Below, in pieces: positions 46,339 through 57,353 of a stretch of 64,000 nucleotides of DNA. Within the stretch, counting starts at the first letter, position 1; each line of letters starts with the position of its first letter. The position numbers and the translations under genes were made by a program. The notes beneath the pieces were generated by a model. It did no database searches and was not told the origin of the DNA. It worked only from the letters and a program-made list of their open reading frames with translations. Source of the stretch: Pelecanus crispus (taxonomy: Eukaryota; Chordata; Aves; Pelecaniformes; Pelecanidae); the NCBI RefSeq assembly GCF_030463565.1, contig NC_134654.1:19049702-19113701 (forward strand). The letters are read 5' to 3'.

Positions 46339-46677
46339 GCCCGAGGCCGGCCGTCAGCGCTCCCCCGAAGAGCTGGGCACAACAACGGCGGTCAGCCACG
46401 CCAGCCCTCCCGCAGGCCGCGCCAGGCGCAGGCCGCCCCTCACGCACGGCTCCCGCCGAGCCGCGGCCCGGCCCGGCCCCGCCCGCCGCCATACGGCCCA
46501 CCGCGCCCTCCTCCCCGCCCCCGCGGCGGACGCCGCGGCGCGGAGGCCCGGCCCAGCCCTACCCAGCCGTCCCGCACCGCCGGCGGCTCTCGGAGGTGGC
46601 GCAGACGCCGGCGGCAGCACCGGGGGACGGCGACGCTCTCGCCCCCACCCCGACACGGGCCGGGAGCTCCGGCGCGC

Positions 46678-46691
46678 ATTACCCGGGCAAC
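46678..46691 (-). promoter_or_regulatory. X-box (RFX) like site
   Basis: On the minus strand it reads GTTGCCCGGGTAAT, close to the RFX X-box (GTTGCC, 1-3 nt, GGYAAC) with one mismatch at the last base. It lies about 340 bp upstream of the TBCD start codon inside the CpG island. RFX sites are common at ciliary/centrosomal genes; function here is inference. Confidence 0.35.
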
Positions 46692-46826
46692 GGCCGCCGC
46701 GCTCCCCAGGGCCTGCCCCGCGCGCGCTGCCGGCCGCAACCTCCCTCCTACGGGGCGGCGGGCGGGACGAAAGGCTGCAGCGACGGCTGCGCTCCCGCGC
46801 GCGGCTCCGCCCCGCTGCCGCTGGGC

Positions 46827-46918
46827 GGCCGAGGGGGAGGCGGGCCGGGGCGGCCGGGCCTTCGGCCGAGGGGGAGGCGGGCCGGGGCGGCCGGGCCTTC
46901 GGGGGAGGCGGGCCGGGG
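46827..46918. repeat. 37 bp GC-rich tandem repeat in the TBCD promoter
   Basis: A unit beginning GGCCGAGGGGGAGGCGGG repeats with period 37 at 46,827 and 46,864. A third, shortened copy (with the CCGA part missing) starts near 46,901. Confidence 0.85.
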
Positions 46919-47130
46919 CCTGCGATCGGCCGGAGCGGGGAGCCCGTGGTTTGCGCTTCTTCAGTGAAGCCGGGGAGCGCCCCTCGTCAGCTCGGCCGCG
47001 GCGCTGGCTCTGCCCTGCTCCGGCCGCGCTCCTGCTAGGCTGCCGAGCGCGAATTGTCCCGAATTTGCCTCTCGAGTCACTCTGCCCAGGGCGCAGAACG
47101 CCTGCGGAGGGCAACTGCGCTACGCCGTTA

Positions 47131-48712
47131 TCCGTGGCCTTCTCCATTAATCACCCTGTCCACGCCGAAACATTTCATTATATGGTTAGTACAATAACCC
47201 ATTGTCTAAATCGCATAAAATTCTGGAGGCAAAGTTTGAACGCTGAAAGCTACCACCGCAGAAAAAAAGGGAAGCAAGCGGGCAGGCTCAAGCAAATGTC
47301 TGCCCCCTCACAGCAGCTGCTCTCCCCATGCCAGGTTCTTCCCCGTTAGCTTTCTGAGGCGCGGGTTTTGCCGTATGTCAGCCCACGACATACCCCATCT
47401 CCATCCACTCTTCCGCACGCGTTCCCCTCGCTACTGCGTATTTACCAGACAGCAGCGCTGCTTTTCCACTTCTCTCTTGACACCTCGCCAACACTAGAAA
47501 ACTAGAGTTGTGGTCTAAAGTAGACACTTACTAACGTCACCTCAGGTTTTACCTTTTTACTTAATAGAAAATAAACTTGAAGGATCAGACCGGCTGACAA
47601 ACAGAAGCGGGTGCTCAGGGTGAGATGAGCCACCTTCAGAGGTGCTGCTTTCGCTCCATTGATTATTAAGGAAATTCAGGGAGGCACTTACGTCTGGGCA
47701 GGACGCTAGGACAGGTAACTTTCCCAGTATCCAGCAACTCCATTCGTACCCAAATATGTTATCTTCAGGCTCAAATTCGTTAAAGCAAACCACAATCACA
47801 AAATGCAGGTACACCAAATGCCTAGTTTCTGCAAGGTGTTTTATTTGAGAAGGAGAAATCTTAAGTTCACATGTACTTTCCAGTGTAATACATGTATTTT
47901 TGTTAACATTAATAAATACTAGTATGCATGCACTTTGCTGTTTTCTCAGACCTGGATCTTCCAGCTATTGGCTACTATTTCAACTGTATTCTAACTCTAT
48001 TATTCCACTTTTCCACTGTTATAATTGTATTAAGTGTTGCAATGACACCGTTACAACTGCCCCTAATTGTAGCCCAAATTCAAAGGAAGCAAACAATTTT
48101 TACTATTTGTATTATGGTTACACAGAATTAAATGCATTTTTTTTAAATAGTATAGGTTATAACACCTAACTTTAAAGTTTATGAAGTCTTTATAGCACAG
48201 TCATCTAAAGCTGAAAAAAGTCTAAACATATTTGAGCATTTTTGAATATAACATTTTAGGTATCAGTCATGACAACCATCTGAAGCCTAAACACTTAAGT
48301 TCAGTCATTCAAATTTTCTGATTCACATAAGCATTCGTCAGACTGCACTTACATCTACTTTCTTTACCACTTTCTTCCATGGATTTGTTAATGTACTCTA
48401 GCTCACATTGTATGCCAATACCTTTGTTGCACAGTTTTCTCCCCAAATTCTCATTGCCTATGTTTTCTGTAAAAATAAAGCAGTTAGGAATATTAGAAAA
48501 CATTATAAAGCCATCTATTTGTCACTGTTCCTTCAATAATCCAGCAGTGGCAGAGCAGACTACCTTTGCCTACTGTACATTATTTTATAAAATTGAAAAT
48601 ACATCAAGCACCAACCAACACAGCAGCAATAGATGCTTTCTTTTCATCAAAACACTAAGCCTCCCTCCCACTTTTTGCTATCTTTTTGCAAAGTTATTTA
48701 AATATGTTACTA
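47131..48712. other. gap between the TBCD promoter and the FN3K side, no gene seen
   Basis: Nothing firm recognised on either strand. GC content drops steeply right of about 47,130. Confidence 0.45.
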
Positions 48713-49277
48713 TGTCCTGGTTTTGGCTGGGGTAGAGTTAATTTTCTTCCTAGTAGCAGGCATAGTGCTATGTTTTGGATTTAGTATGAGAATAACATTG
48801 ATAACACACTGATGTTTTAGGTGTTGCTAAGTACTGCTTATGCTAGTCCACGACTTTTCAGCTTCCCGTGCTCTGCCAGGTGCACAAGAAACTGGGAGGG
48901 GGCACAGCCAGGATAGTTGATCCAAACTGCCCAAAGGGCTATTCCATACCATATGGCATCATGCTCAGTATAGAAACTGGGAGGGGTTGGCCGGGGAGCA
49001 GCGATCGCTGCTCGGGAACTGGCTGGGTATCGGTTGGCGGGTGGCGAGCAATTGCATTGTGCATCACTTGCTTTGTATATTATAATTGTTATTATTATTA
49101 TATTGTTATTATTACTACTACTATTTTACTGTATTTTATTTCAGTTATTAAACTGTTCTTATCTCAACCCAGGAGTTTGTCTCACTCTTCCGATTCTCTT
49201 CCCCATCCCACCAGGGCAGGGGGAGTGAGTAAGCGGCTGCGTGGTGCTTAGCTGCTGGCTGGGGCTAAACCACAACA
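48713..49277 (+). mobile_element. solo LTR, copy 3
   Basis: 565 bp, TGTCCTGGTTTTGGCTGGG to CTAAACCACAACA. The flanks share ACTA (48,709-48,712 and 49,278-49,281), an imperfect target duplication. It lies between the FN3K stop codon and the TBCD promoter, where it could affect the 3' end of FN3K. Confidence 0.88.
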
Positions 49278-50135
49278 ACTATCATAGTATAGGACACTAA
49301 AATATCATACTAAAACTATGAATTATCAAGTTATAATCAAACTTGTGTGGTAACAATCCACTTTCTGACCATACCGTTAATTACCAAGGAACTACAGAGA
49401 CATCCTTTTTACAAATACCACTGTAATTTAATTTCTCATAGCAAGAGAAAAACAAAAGCATGTAAGTAAATTACATTAAATTAAAATAAATATTAGCAAT
49501 ATTATTAATTATAAATGCTTGCCAAGTGCAGTCTAAAGGGCCTTGTCTACTCTTTAAATCAAAAAGAGAATGTTTTCATTTTCAGATTCATAGAATCTGA
49601 TTTAAATTTTGGGTCAGGACATGGGAAAGGAAAGACGACATAAATATAAATGGGAAAAGGGATGGAAACAGAGAGAGAAAACTAAAACAGAACAAAAAAG
49701 GGGACAGGTAAGGAACTAGTTATTACTTCTAGCACTACAATCCCACAACGGTAGCTCTCCATAATGAACTGCCGACAGAGCAGCAGCAGAAGAGGCAAGA
49801 GGCAAACAACTGTAGAAACACGGCAGCTATGAAGTGAGACTCTCTACGGAGAGTAAGGCTAGGCTGACTGTCATGCTACTTTTCCAACCTACTGGACTCT
49901 TCACAAACAATGCAGTCTTTTCCTTCAGCAGGGTATGAGTCTGTGCTAGAAAACTAGTGTATAAGTTAAAGATTACACAACCACTCTTAACATTTAGTGA
50001 GGCTCAAAAGTGTACTAAGCCTTTTACATGTCAGATGTTTTATCATCAACGTTAATTCCTAGTTTGTGTTACTTCCGACAAGCAAGGGCTGTTCATTACT
50101 AAGGGACTATGTCAGAATTTCTCAAACCTATCTGC
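49278..50135 (-). other. FN3K 3' flank, probable 3' UTR
   Basis: Sequence after the FN3K stop. On the minus strand I find no canonical AATAAA, only ATTAAA-type hexamers near 49,427 and further down. The 3' end of the transcript is therefore undefined. Confidence 0.35.
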
Positions 50136-50474
50136 TTACTTTAGAAGTTTTCTCATTACATTTAGGGTAGATCCCCTGTACCCCGTCCCAAAATGGTTCC
50201 AGTGGTTTATGTAATTAAAGAGCTGATACAACTTGTTTCGTTTCTCAAATCCTGGAGCTTTGGGTATTTTACTGTGATAGGCAGAGAAAAAACAGCTGCT
50301 AAACCCACCAAACATTCCAGCAATGGCCAGTTCAAATTCTGAATGGCCATAGAAGGAAGCAGGGTCAAAGATAATTGGCCCAGAGTCATCCTCAGCCACA
50401 TTTCCAGCCCACAGGTCCCCATGCAGGAGAGCAGGAACAATTTCTACGTCACAGAACATTTCAGGAATCTTTAG
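50136..50474 (-). CDS. FN3K: FN3K exon 6 (codons 198-309 and stop)
   Basis: Codes [17 protein letters not shown], then the catalytic [19 protein letters not shown] and the C-terminus NVMRKLLK with stop TAA at 50,136-50,138. Acceptor is a T-run ending TTTTTCAG. Confidence 0.96.
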   Translation of the reverse strand, partial: LKIPEMFCDVEIVPALLHGDLWAGNVAEDDSGPIIFDPASFYGHSEFELAIAGMFGGFSSCFFSAYHSKIPKAPGFEKRNKLYQLFNYINHWNHFGTGYRGSTLNVMRKLLK

Positions 50475-53400
50475 CTGAAAAAGCATGAACAAACACATAA
50501 CAATTAGAGTTTTGAAGAAAATATTAAATAAAGTACTGTACTATATAAGAGACTAAGCTGGTCAAATACTGCCTGTTTTCAGTCCTCATGGAGCGCTTTT
50601 GAAGTTGATGGCTACAAGCATAAACCTAAACTGTAAGCCAGTAATAAATGTTCTTGACTTCTTGACGAAGCTTAGCAAATCATTTAACTCACAGTCTAGT
50701 ATCAACATCTAGTATTAATGTACTATTTCTAGACATGGATTGTATTGGCTGTCACAAGAAATATAAAACAAATTTCATTTAAATTAAAAGGTTTCAGTGG
50801 CAAAAAGGGCAGCAGTAAACACCTCTACCAATTAACCAGAATTAAGTAAACAAATTTGTGATGTAGAGCTTGCAGAGGAATACATTCCTGGCTGTTTCCT
50901 AAGTGCTGCATGGAGTGTGACCTGAACCACAGTCTCAGCTGTGAGCCTGGACCAATTAAAAAAAATAAAAGTCTGCCCGGGCAGCAGAATCTTACCTACT
51001 TTGTAACACCAAGTTCTTAGATAGGATTTATCATCTTACTATTATTAGCTGTATTCTAAGAAATAGACAGGTTTATTTTCACTATCTACTAAAAAACTGA
51101 AAGAGCAACATGAATTCCTTTCAGTTGACAATGTTGTTGGACCAGCTGTGAAGCTAGTCCAGTTACTGCTGTTCATTAAAAGCTATGTAATTCTCTTATA
51201 AAACACCTTTAAAATTCCACTGATACATATTTCCTAACATTCTAAAAAACAGATTTGAGACATGGTTCATACTTTTAGCTGTGACCAAAGTTCTCTGGCT
51301 TCTCTGTCTCCATAATCTTTTTCAATCAAATCCAATTGAGCTTGGAGTCGGTGACGAATAAAGAAGGAAGGCCAATCACTCTGCCATTCATTCACCTAGA
51401 AAATATGATACAGAGGTTTGTAATGAACAATTTTAACATGTACATAGTCCGTATTAATAATACATAGATATCAAGTTAAAATGTTCAATGCTGACACAAT
51501 GGCCTAGACAATGTTAGTATGACCTACTCACAATGTTATTAGACTTTTTGTTGATTGTTCTTTTGGGAGTGATGCTCTATTCCATGCTTAGGTGGGGCTG
51601 TCTTTAACATGAGACATAAGTTGAGGTTCTGGCTATTTTCATTCATTCAAATTTCCTTAATGTATTTTAGAGGGAGAGTTTCTGGTGAGATCATTTCAGT
51701 TGTTCCATATTATATTCCTGTCCTGGTTTCAGCTGGGATAGAGTTAGTTTCCTTCCTAGTAGCTGGCATAGTGCTGTGTTTTCAATTTAGTATGAGAATA
51801 ACATTGATAACAGCTGATGTTTTAGTTGTTGCTAAGTAGCGCTTACACTAGTCAAGGACTTTTTCAGTTTCCCATGCTCTGCCAGGTGCACAAGAAACTG
51901 GGAGGGGGCACAGCCAAGAAGATAGTTGATCCAAACTGCCCAAAGGGCTATTCCATACCATATGATGTCATGCTCAATATAGAAACTGGGGGAGATTGGC
52001 CGGCAGGCAGCAATCGCTGCTCAGGGATGGGATGGGCATTGGTCAGTGTGTGGTGAGCGGTTGCATCACTTGTTTCTTTTTTTTCCCCTGGGTTTTGTTT
52101 CTCTCTCTCATTGTTCTCCTTTTCATTACAATTTTTATTATTATCATTATTATTATTTTAATTATTAAACCGTCCTTATCTCAACCCTTGAGTTTTCTTA
52201 CTTTTGCCCTTCCAATTCTCTCCCCCATCCCACCAGCAGGGGTAGGGTGTGATGCTTCGTTGCCGACAGGGGCTAAACCATGACAGTTCTAAATTCTTGC
52301 TAGAAATACAAAAGTATCCATTCATTTTTATTGGGCAATGCATTTCTAATTTGGTGAAAAGTTGTACTTAGCAAAGAGTTTGAGATATTGAATGTTCATT
52401 CAGTTAAACAGTAGAATGAAATTCTACCATGTGCAGAGCCAGCAAATGACGGATTTGTCTCTGAGAGCCTTTTCCAATGTCTTATGTAATGTGTTACATG
52501 ACGAGGCTCTCGAAAAGCAGTGGATTTTGCCATTTGAGATCCATATAGTATGGGTTTAGAAAACGCAAAACCAAGACATGGTATGTGAAGGGATGCTTAT
52601 TTTATTAAGTATCACCAAGCTGAAGAACCACCACACAATTTCAAATTCCTATTCAACCCACTGGGTCTGCTTGCTGCATGCATTGTAGCAAGCCACACAC
52701 GTGGAATAGCCATCATATTCCCTTCACTGTCAGGTCAGAATGAAACAGTGAAAGCAAAACTGATCATAAAGCAAATTAATGGCACATTAAACAAGCTTTT
52801 GTATAAGGAGTTTACAGAACTCTGTGAGTACATGTTAGCTTTCACAGGCATGGAACGTACCTGTGGTATATAACCACAGCAAGTGGCTGTATGGAATCCA
52901 AACTTATCCACATACTGAGACTCAGAGTGACCTGCTCCTTTACCTAAGAAACAAAATCAATATTGGGAGTTTTGACATCCTTCCATAGTAAAGTTTGCAA
53001 ATGCAGAACTAAATTTCAGAGAATAGGCATACAAAATAATTTTAAGCAATAAGTTACACTTATTTCACGGTCACAACCCTCTCTAAAGATCAAAAGAACT
53101 CTTAAACTTGAAGATACTGAATGGAAATGGAGGCACAGTAAGTCAGTTAGTGACTTTTCTTTGGATAAATGAGTTAGACATTCAGGAACAGAGTCCAGAT
53201 ACCAGATCCGCACTCTACTGTTCCAACACTTGAACATGTTGTCATTAAACATGGCTTATTTTTGAATCATAGATTATTTGCGACCTGCCAGTAATGTGGC
53301 CTTCACTCAAAAATAATGGATTATAATATGTCTACCACTAAGAGTCGAACCCAGTCCATCCCTGAAGTCATGGGAAAGACACAGATACAGACTGGTGGTT

Positions 53401-56400
53401 TAGATTTTAATATTAACAACTGTAAAAGAATAACTCTTTGTATAGCTTCCTTTTTTTTTTTTTTTTCATTTACACCTTAATCCACTTTCCAAAGAATGAT
53501 GGAAGGTGTCTTCATTGAAGTCAATAGAAACTGGATCATGACCTTATACTGCTGAATTACAGTTGTCTTTAAGGAGCAGCAATTGTATATTTTGCTACAT
53601 ATTTGAGTTCAAAAATGTGATCCCCAACATCTTTTAAGGGGAACTTAATTGTGTGTTTACTAACTGGGACCATATTCTGTAATAAGTTAATTGTCTAAAC
53701 CAACAGTAAGCAAAAAAAGAGGATGTCTGTAAGGCTAAGAACGTTTTAAGAGCTTGATAGTACATGAGGCTGAAAGGTTTAACTGACACTGAAAAAGGCA
53801 ACTAGTCCAAATTTTCAGTTTGACTTATGAAATGTTGAAAGCTCTAACTATCAAATATTAGCACTATTTCTTACTAAATTTCAGTATCCACGTAATTTTA
53901 TACAACAAAGTATATACAAAAGGAAGAATTAAAAATAAATTAATTTAGGTTTATCAAGGTTAAAATTATATGTATAAAATTATAATAGTAATTACAGCTC
54001 CTGTGTATATAATGTACATTTGAGAAGTGTGGCATAGGGACAGGAGAGACATATCTCATGAAACAGTGTCCCGGTATTGACTTTAATTATCATTAAAATT
54101 ATAATGCAATACTGTACCACAGCCAAATTAATTATTTCAGTTTTGGTTAAGTACATGATATCAATACTGTACCAACTGTGTTTTCCTCCTTTCTCAATTT
54201 CTCTCCAAGTTTCTGGTTATAAAGATGAAGATCTGCTATCTGCTCTCCAAGCTTTTTAGAATATCTGTAGGATCAAAAAACAAAATGAAACTGAAACAAG
54301 ACAAGTGAACAAAATATTACAGGGAAAAGAATCTCAATTAAATATGACCAAATATATTTTTGGCAAGTATAGAACCTTAATCAACTTCATAAGTACATGA
54401 CAGGGAGCAAATGACTGGACAGCACTGAAGAAACAGGCTGTAACATAATAAAATGAACATAAGTCAATGCTCTTGCGAGAAAGGTAAACAGAACACAAGG
54501 TTGTATAAACAGGTGCATAGAGTACAGGAGAATTAAGTAATCCTCCTTATAAGCTCCACATTAGTAAGCAGAGAATAGAACATGGTATCTACTTTTGGGC
54601 CTCATATTTCGAGATCAGCTGAACAGCAGTAAGAATGGTAAGTCTAAAAAGAAGCCATAGACAAGGATTCAGTTGAGGTTGCTTAATGCAGAAGACAGAC
54701 TACTAAAAAACAGTTAAAATATTGCTCAGATATCTGAACAGGAGCTGGAAGGATGGAAACTAATTTCTTCTCCATGCCCAGAATGGGTAGAAAATCATAG
54801 GTTTAAAATTGCAACCTGGGGGACTGAGGTTAGACATTAGAAAAATCTTTCCTAGGAACAGTGGGATGGATTGGAATGGACTGTTTGGGGAGGCTGTGAA
54901 ATTGCCATTATTCTCCCAATAAAAATAGACAGGTTGGACAAACAACTGCCAGAGGAGCCATAGGCATTACTATGTTCCCATAGAGGCCTGGAACGAAGCA
55001 GTTAACTCCTGAAAGCCTATGTTCAGGAGCCTATGACTCCCAAATTCCGTGTTCAGGTTGGTTGATGGACGAAATGGAACTTCATGTTATCCATCCATTT
55101 AGTTCTTCCTCACCCTAGTGCCTTTGACCTTGTTGGCTGGCTTCAATCACACTTGAAGATTATACTTAGAGAAGCAGAGGTTTCAAAGACACAAGAAGCC
55201 TATAAGTTTAAAGAAAACTGATAGGCTGGGAAAAGAAGCTCAAATGAAAAATCTCATGAGGGAAAGATGGATAAACTCAGCCATTATCACATTCACTTTA
55301 GTCACATCTCAGCACCTGTGGACCAGCATACAAAGCTCCAGGTTAGCAATAGCATGCCATTTCTATTGCAGGTAGAAGGTCAGGAAAAGCAAAATATGGG
55401 GAAGGACTGTATACACACATATATATAGATATATGTATGTATATTTTTTAATATATACACATACACAAACATGGATCTTGACAGATACAAGCTCTAGCTC
55501 TCAGAGAATAGAGAGGTTCTTCTCAGGAAGTTTTCTGACTGACTCCAAGATATAAGAAAATACACGCCAAAACACAGTAAAAAGAAAGAGAGATGTACAG
55601 ACATACTTGTTGAGGTGTTTCATCTTTAGGTACTCCATGACAAACATTGCTCCTCCTCCAGGTAGGTCAATTACTTTTATAGGCTGAGGCACTCTCACAA
55701 TATTGGTTTTCTGGATAGCTTCCAAACTTGCCATTTCCCCTTCAAACATTTTTCTAGCCTGTCAAGGAATAAGAATATCCTTCGGCTAAACTATGTATGT
55801 CTGCAAAAAGTACTCTGGAAGAAATAGCCTTGTTTACGAAGTTACAAGGAATTAATTCATCTTGATTAAAAAAATGTAGCTGCAGCAAGCTTTCAGTCCA
55901 CACAGGGAGACTTGAGTACCTTAATTCTAACTTCTTTTTTTCCCAAAATTCATTCCAGAGTAGTAGGATATGTCACATTTCACCATAATTTCCAGCTGCT
56001 TATGGAGATACCAAACTGTAACAGTATCTCTGAGGATAATACCCAAGACCTCCTCCTTCAAAACCACAGATGACCACTACTAAATGAAGTAAAAGATTGA
56101 ATCCTTAAACTGGTTTGCCTTTCCATGCAGGTCAATGGCCACCAGATGGAGACGACAGTACAAATATTAAGCCTGTACTCTACATTTCTGAAGATGCTGT
56201 TCTTCACAGCAGTTTTAGAATGTTTTCGATATTGATGAAGCAAATTTCTGATGCACTGTGGTGTTACAAAAAGCCATCGAGTACCGTATTCATTTAGTAA
56301 CAGAAAAGTCAAGAACTTGGCCTGAAAAATTGCAAGAATCTTACTGCTAGAAATACAAAAAGCAATGGCAAAGTTTGAAACCTCTGTAGCTTTAAAAATA

Positions 56401-56955
56401 ATACATGAGTTTTAGCACTGGCACCCTGTTTCCTCCCTCCCACTATTCTGTCCTTCCAGCTGAAACATGAAAAAGAATGCTGTGAATGCAAATTCAGCTT
56501 TAGACTTTTCCACGCTAAGTACTACAATAACAGCTCTGTACTTAGCCTCTTTTTTTACACATTGCAATGCCAATTGTTGTTGTTGAGCATTATCACATTG
56601 CATTATACCTCATTTTGCATTAACCAAACATTCTGCATTAATACTTGATATAAAATAGTCTACAGCTTTTAAAAGAAAACTGAAAGGAAAACTAGAATAA
56701 TTAAAAGTCAGCCTGAAAATGCAGAACTCTAAATTATTAACGATCAGGTGCTTTTAAAATAAAAAGCTCTCTACATCCAACAATATTAGTAGTTAAGTAT
56801 CTGCTAGCATTAACCTGAGGTTTGTGGTTGATTTTAACAAACACTCGTCCACTGTCTGTTTCATAACCTTGGCCTTGGCTAATGTATCCTCCTCCCGAGC
56901 TTCCGAACGCCTTCAGAATGGAAGTTTTCAATTCTGTTTTCAGGATTTTTTCCAT
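50136..56955 (-). CDS. FN3K: FN3K, fructosamine-3-kinase (six exons, complete)
   Basis: Cytosolic ATP-dependent small-molecule kinase that phosphorylates the C3 hydroxyl of Amadori products (fructosamines) on protein lysines, making them unstable and so reversing glycation. Six exons join in phase to 309 codons, equal to human FN3K. Motifs: start [10 protein letters not shown]-loop [10 protein letters not shown] (Tyr24 where human has Cys24), VFVK with ATP-binding Lys41, catalytic loop HGDLWAGN with Asp217, metal-binding [11 protein letters not shown] with Asp234. Exons 2-5 look FN3K-like and exon 6 mixes FN3K and FN3KRP residues. Adjacency to TBCD is the mammalian FN3K position. An alternative reading is the avian FN3KRP or an unduplicated FN3K-family gene; substrate range cannot be told from sequence. 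Confidence 0.9.
51273..51395 (-). CDS. FN3K: FN3K exon 5 (codons 157-197)
   Basis: Codes [18 protein letters not shown] and [18 protein letters not shown]: 41 codons, phase 0 at both ends. Acceptor TTTTCTAG, donor CTAAAA then GTATGAAC. Confidence 0.95.
51719..52285 (+). mobile_element. solo LTR, copy 4 (more diverged)
   Basis: 567 bp, TGTCCTGGTTTCAGCTGGG to CTAAACCATGACA. The flanks ATTCC and GTTCT match at only three of five positions, so the target duplication is eroded. The trinucleotide part differs (C/T-rich sequence before an ATT tract). Intron 4 of FN3K, antisense to FN3K. Confidence 0.85.
52861..52943 (-). CDS. FN3K: FN3K exon 4 (codons 129-156)
   Basis: Codes [19 protein letters not shown] and CCGYIPQ. 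Acceptor TTTCTTAG, donor CCACAG then GTACGTTC. Solo LTR copy 4 lies in the intron that follows. Confidence 0.94.
53100..53240 (+). mobile_element. possible MIR-like SINE fragment
   Basis: Contains the pattern TGGAGGCACAGTAAGTCAG, a GTGACTT core and an AACAGAGTCCAGATACCAGAT tail, which resembles a MIR. Diverged; approximate limits. In FN3K intron 3. Confidence 0.35.
54173..54264 (-). CDS. FN3K: FN3K exon 3 (codons 98-128)
   Basis: Codes [19 protein letters not shown] and KEENTV, with an in-phase Tyr-Ser-Lys at the junction. Acceptor ATCCTACAG, donor GTTG then GTACAGTA. Confidence 0.92.
54740..54910 (+). mobile_element. CR1-like 3' part
   Basis: Contains CTGAGGTTAGACATTAGAAA, the AAATCTTTCCTAGGAACAGTG block, and TGGAATGGACTGTTTGGGGA, resembling the CR1 sequence upstream of its end. 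Weakly conserved, FN3K intron 2. Confidence 0.5.
55400..55475. repeat. TA/CA-rich simple repeat in FN3K intron 2
   Basis: Interrupted TA, TATG and CA dinucleotide steps (ACACACATATATATAG, then TGTATGTATATTTT). Likely variable in length. Confidence 0.7.
55607..55758 (-). CDS. FN3K: FN3K exon 2 (codons 48-97)
   Basis: Codes [35 protein letters not shown] and KMKHLN. Acceptor CTTGACAG, donor AACAA then GTATGTCT. Confidence 0.94.
56815..56955 (-). CDS. FN3K: FN3K exon 1 (codons 1-47)
   Basis: The ATG at 56,955 lies in ATCACCATGG, a near-perfect Kozak context. The reading frame is open further upstream, but homology begins at MEKIL. The exon ends at HKPQ, donor CTCAG then GTTAATG. A TTTTGCAG acceptor at 57,000 lies 41 bases upstream, so the exon is probably preceded by a non-coding one. 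Confidence 0.93.
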
Positions 56956-57310
56956 GGTGATTTCCAGGCTGCTGCAGCTGCTTTCTGCTAAATCCACTGC
57001 AAAACAAGATTAAAGGTTTGGGTCCTTCTTTCCCTGTCACTCTGCTATGAGGTAGAAAGGGCCACCCACAAAAAAAAAAAAAAAAAAAGAAAGAAAAAAA
57101 GCCCCCCCAAAAAAGGCAAATCCAGAGGTAATGTTTCAAAATGTTTTGCTTCCCATGGGCTTTTTTAACTATACATGAAAATTAAAAATCTTTAGAAATA
57201 TTTGCTGGAATAAAATTGAGAGGTGTGTCCTGGGTCCTCTCTCAACTGTGCTGAGAGCTGCTGGTATTTGTAGTTTGGACCCGTTTTTCTTTTTTAAGGT
57301 CTGTGATCGC

Positions 57311-57353
57311 ATTGGTAGAAGACGTCATTTTTAAACCGATCCACTAGAGGGAG
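57311..57353 (-). promoter_or_regulatory. possible FN3K promoter cluster (CCAAT, CRE, CTCF-like)
   Basis: Within 43 bp, on the minus strand: CCAAT (plus ATTGG at 57,311-57,315) and ATGACGTC (plus GACGTCAT at 57,321-57,328). CCACTAGAGGGAG (plus strand, 57,341-57,353) is one base off the CTCF core. The cluster lies about 360 bp upstream of the FN3K start codon in otherwise AT-rich DNA without a CpG island. Motif-based inference only. Confidence 0.35.
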
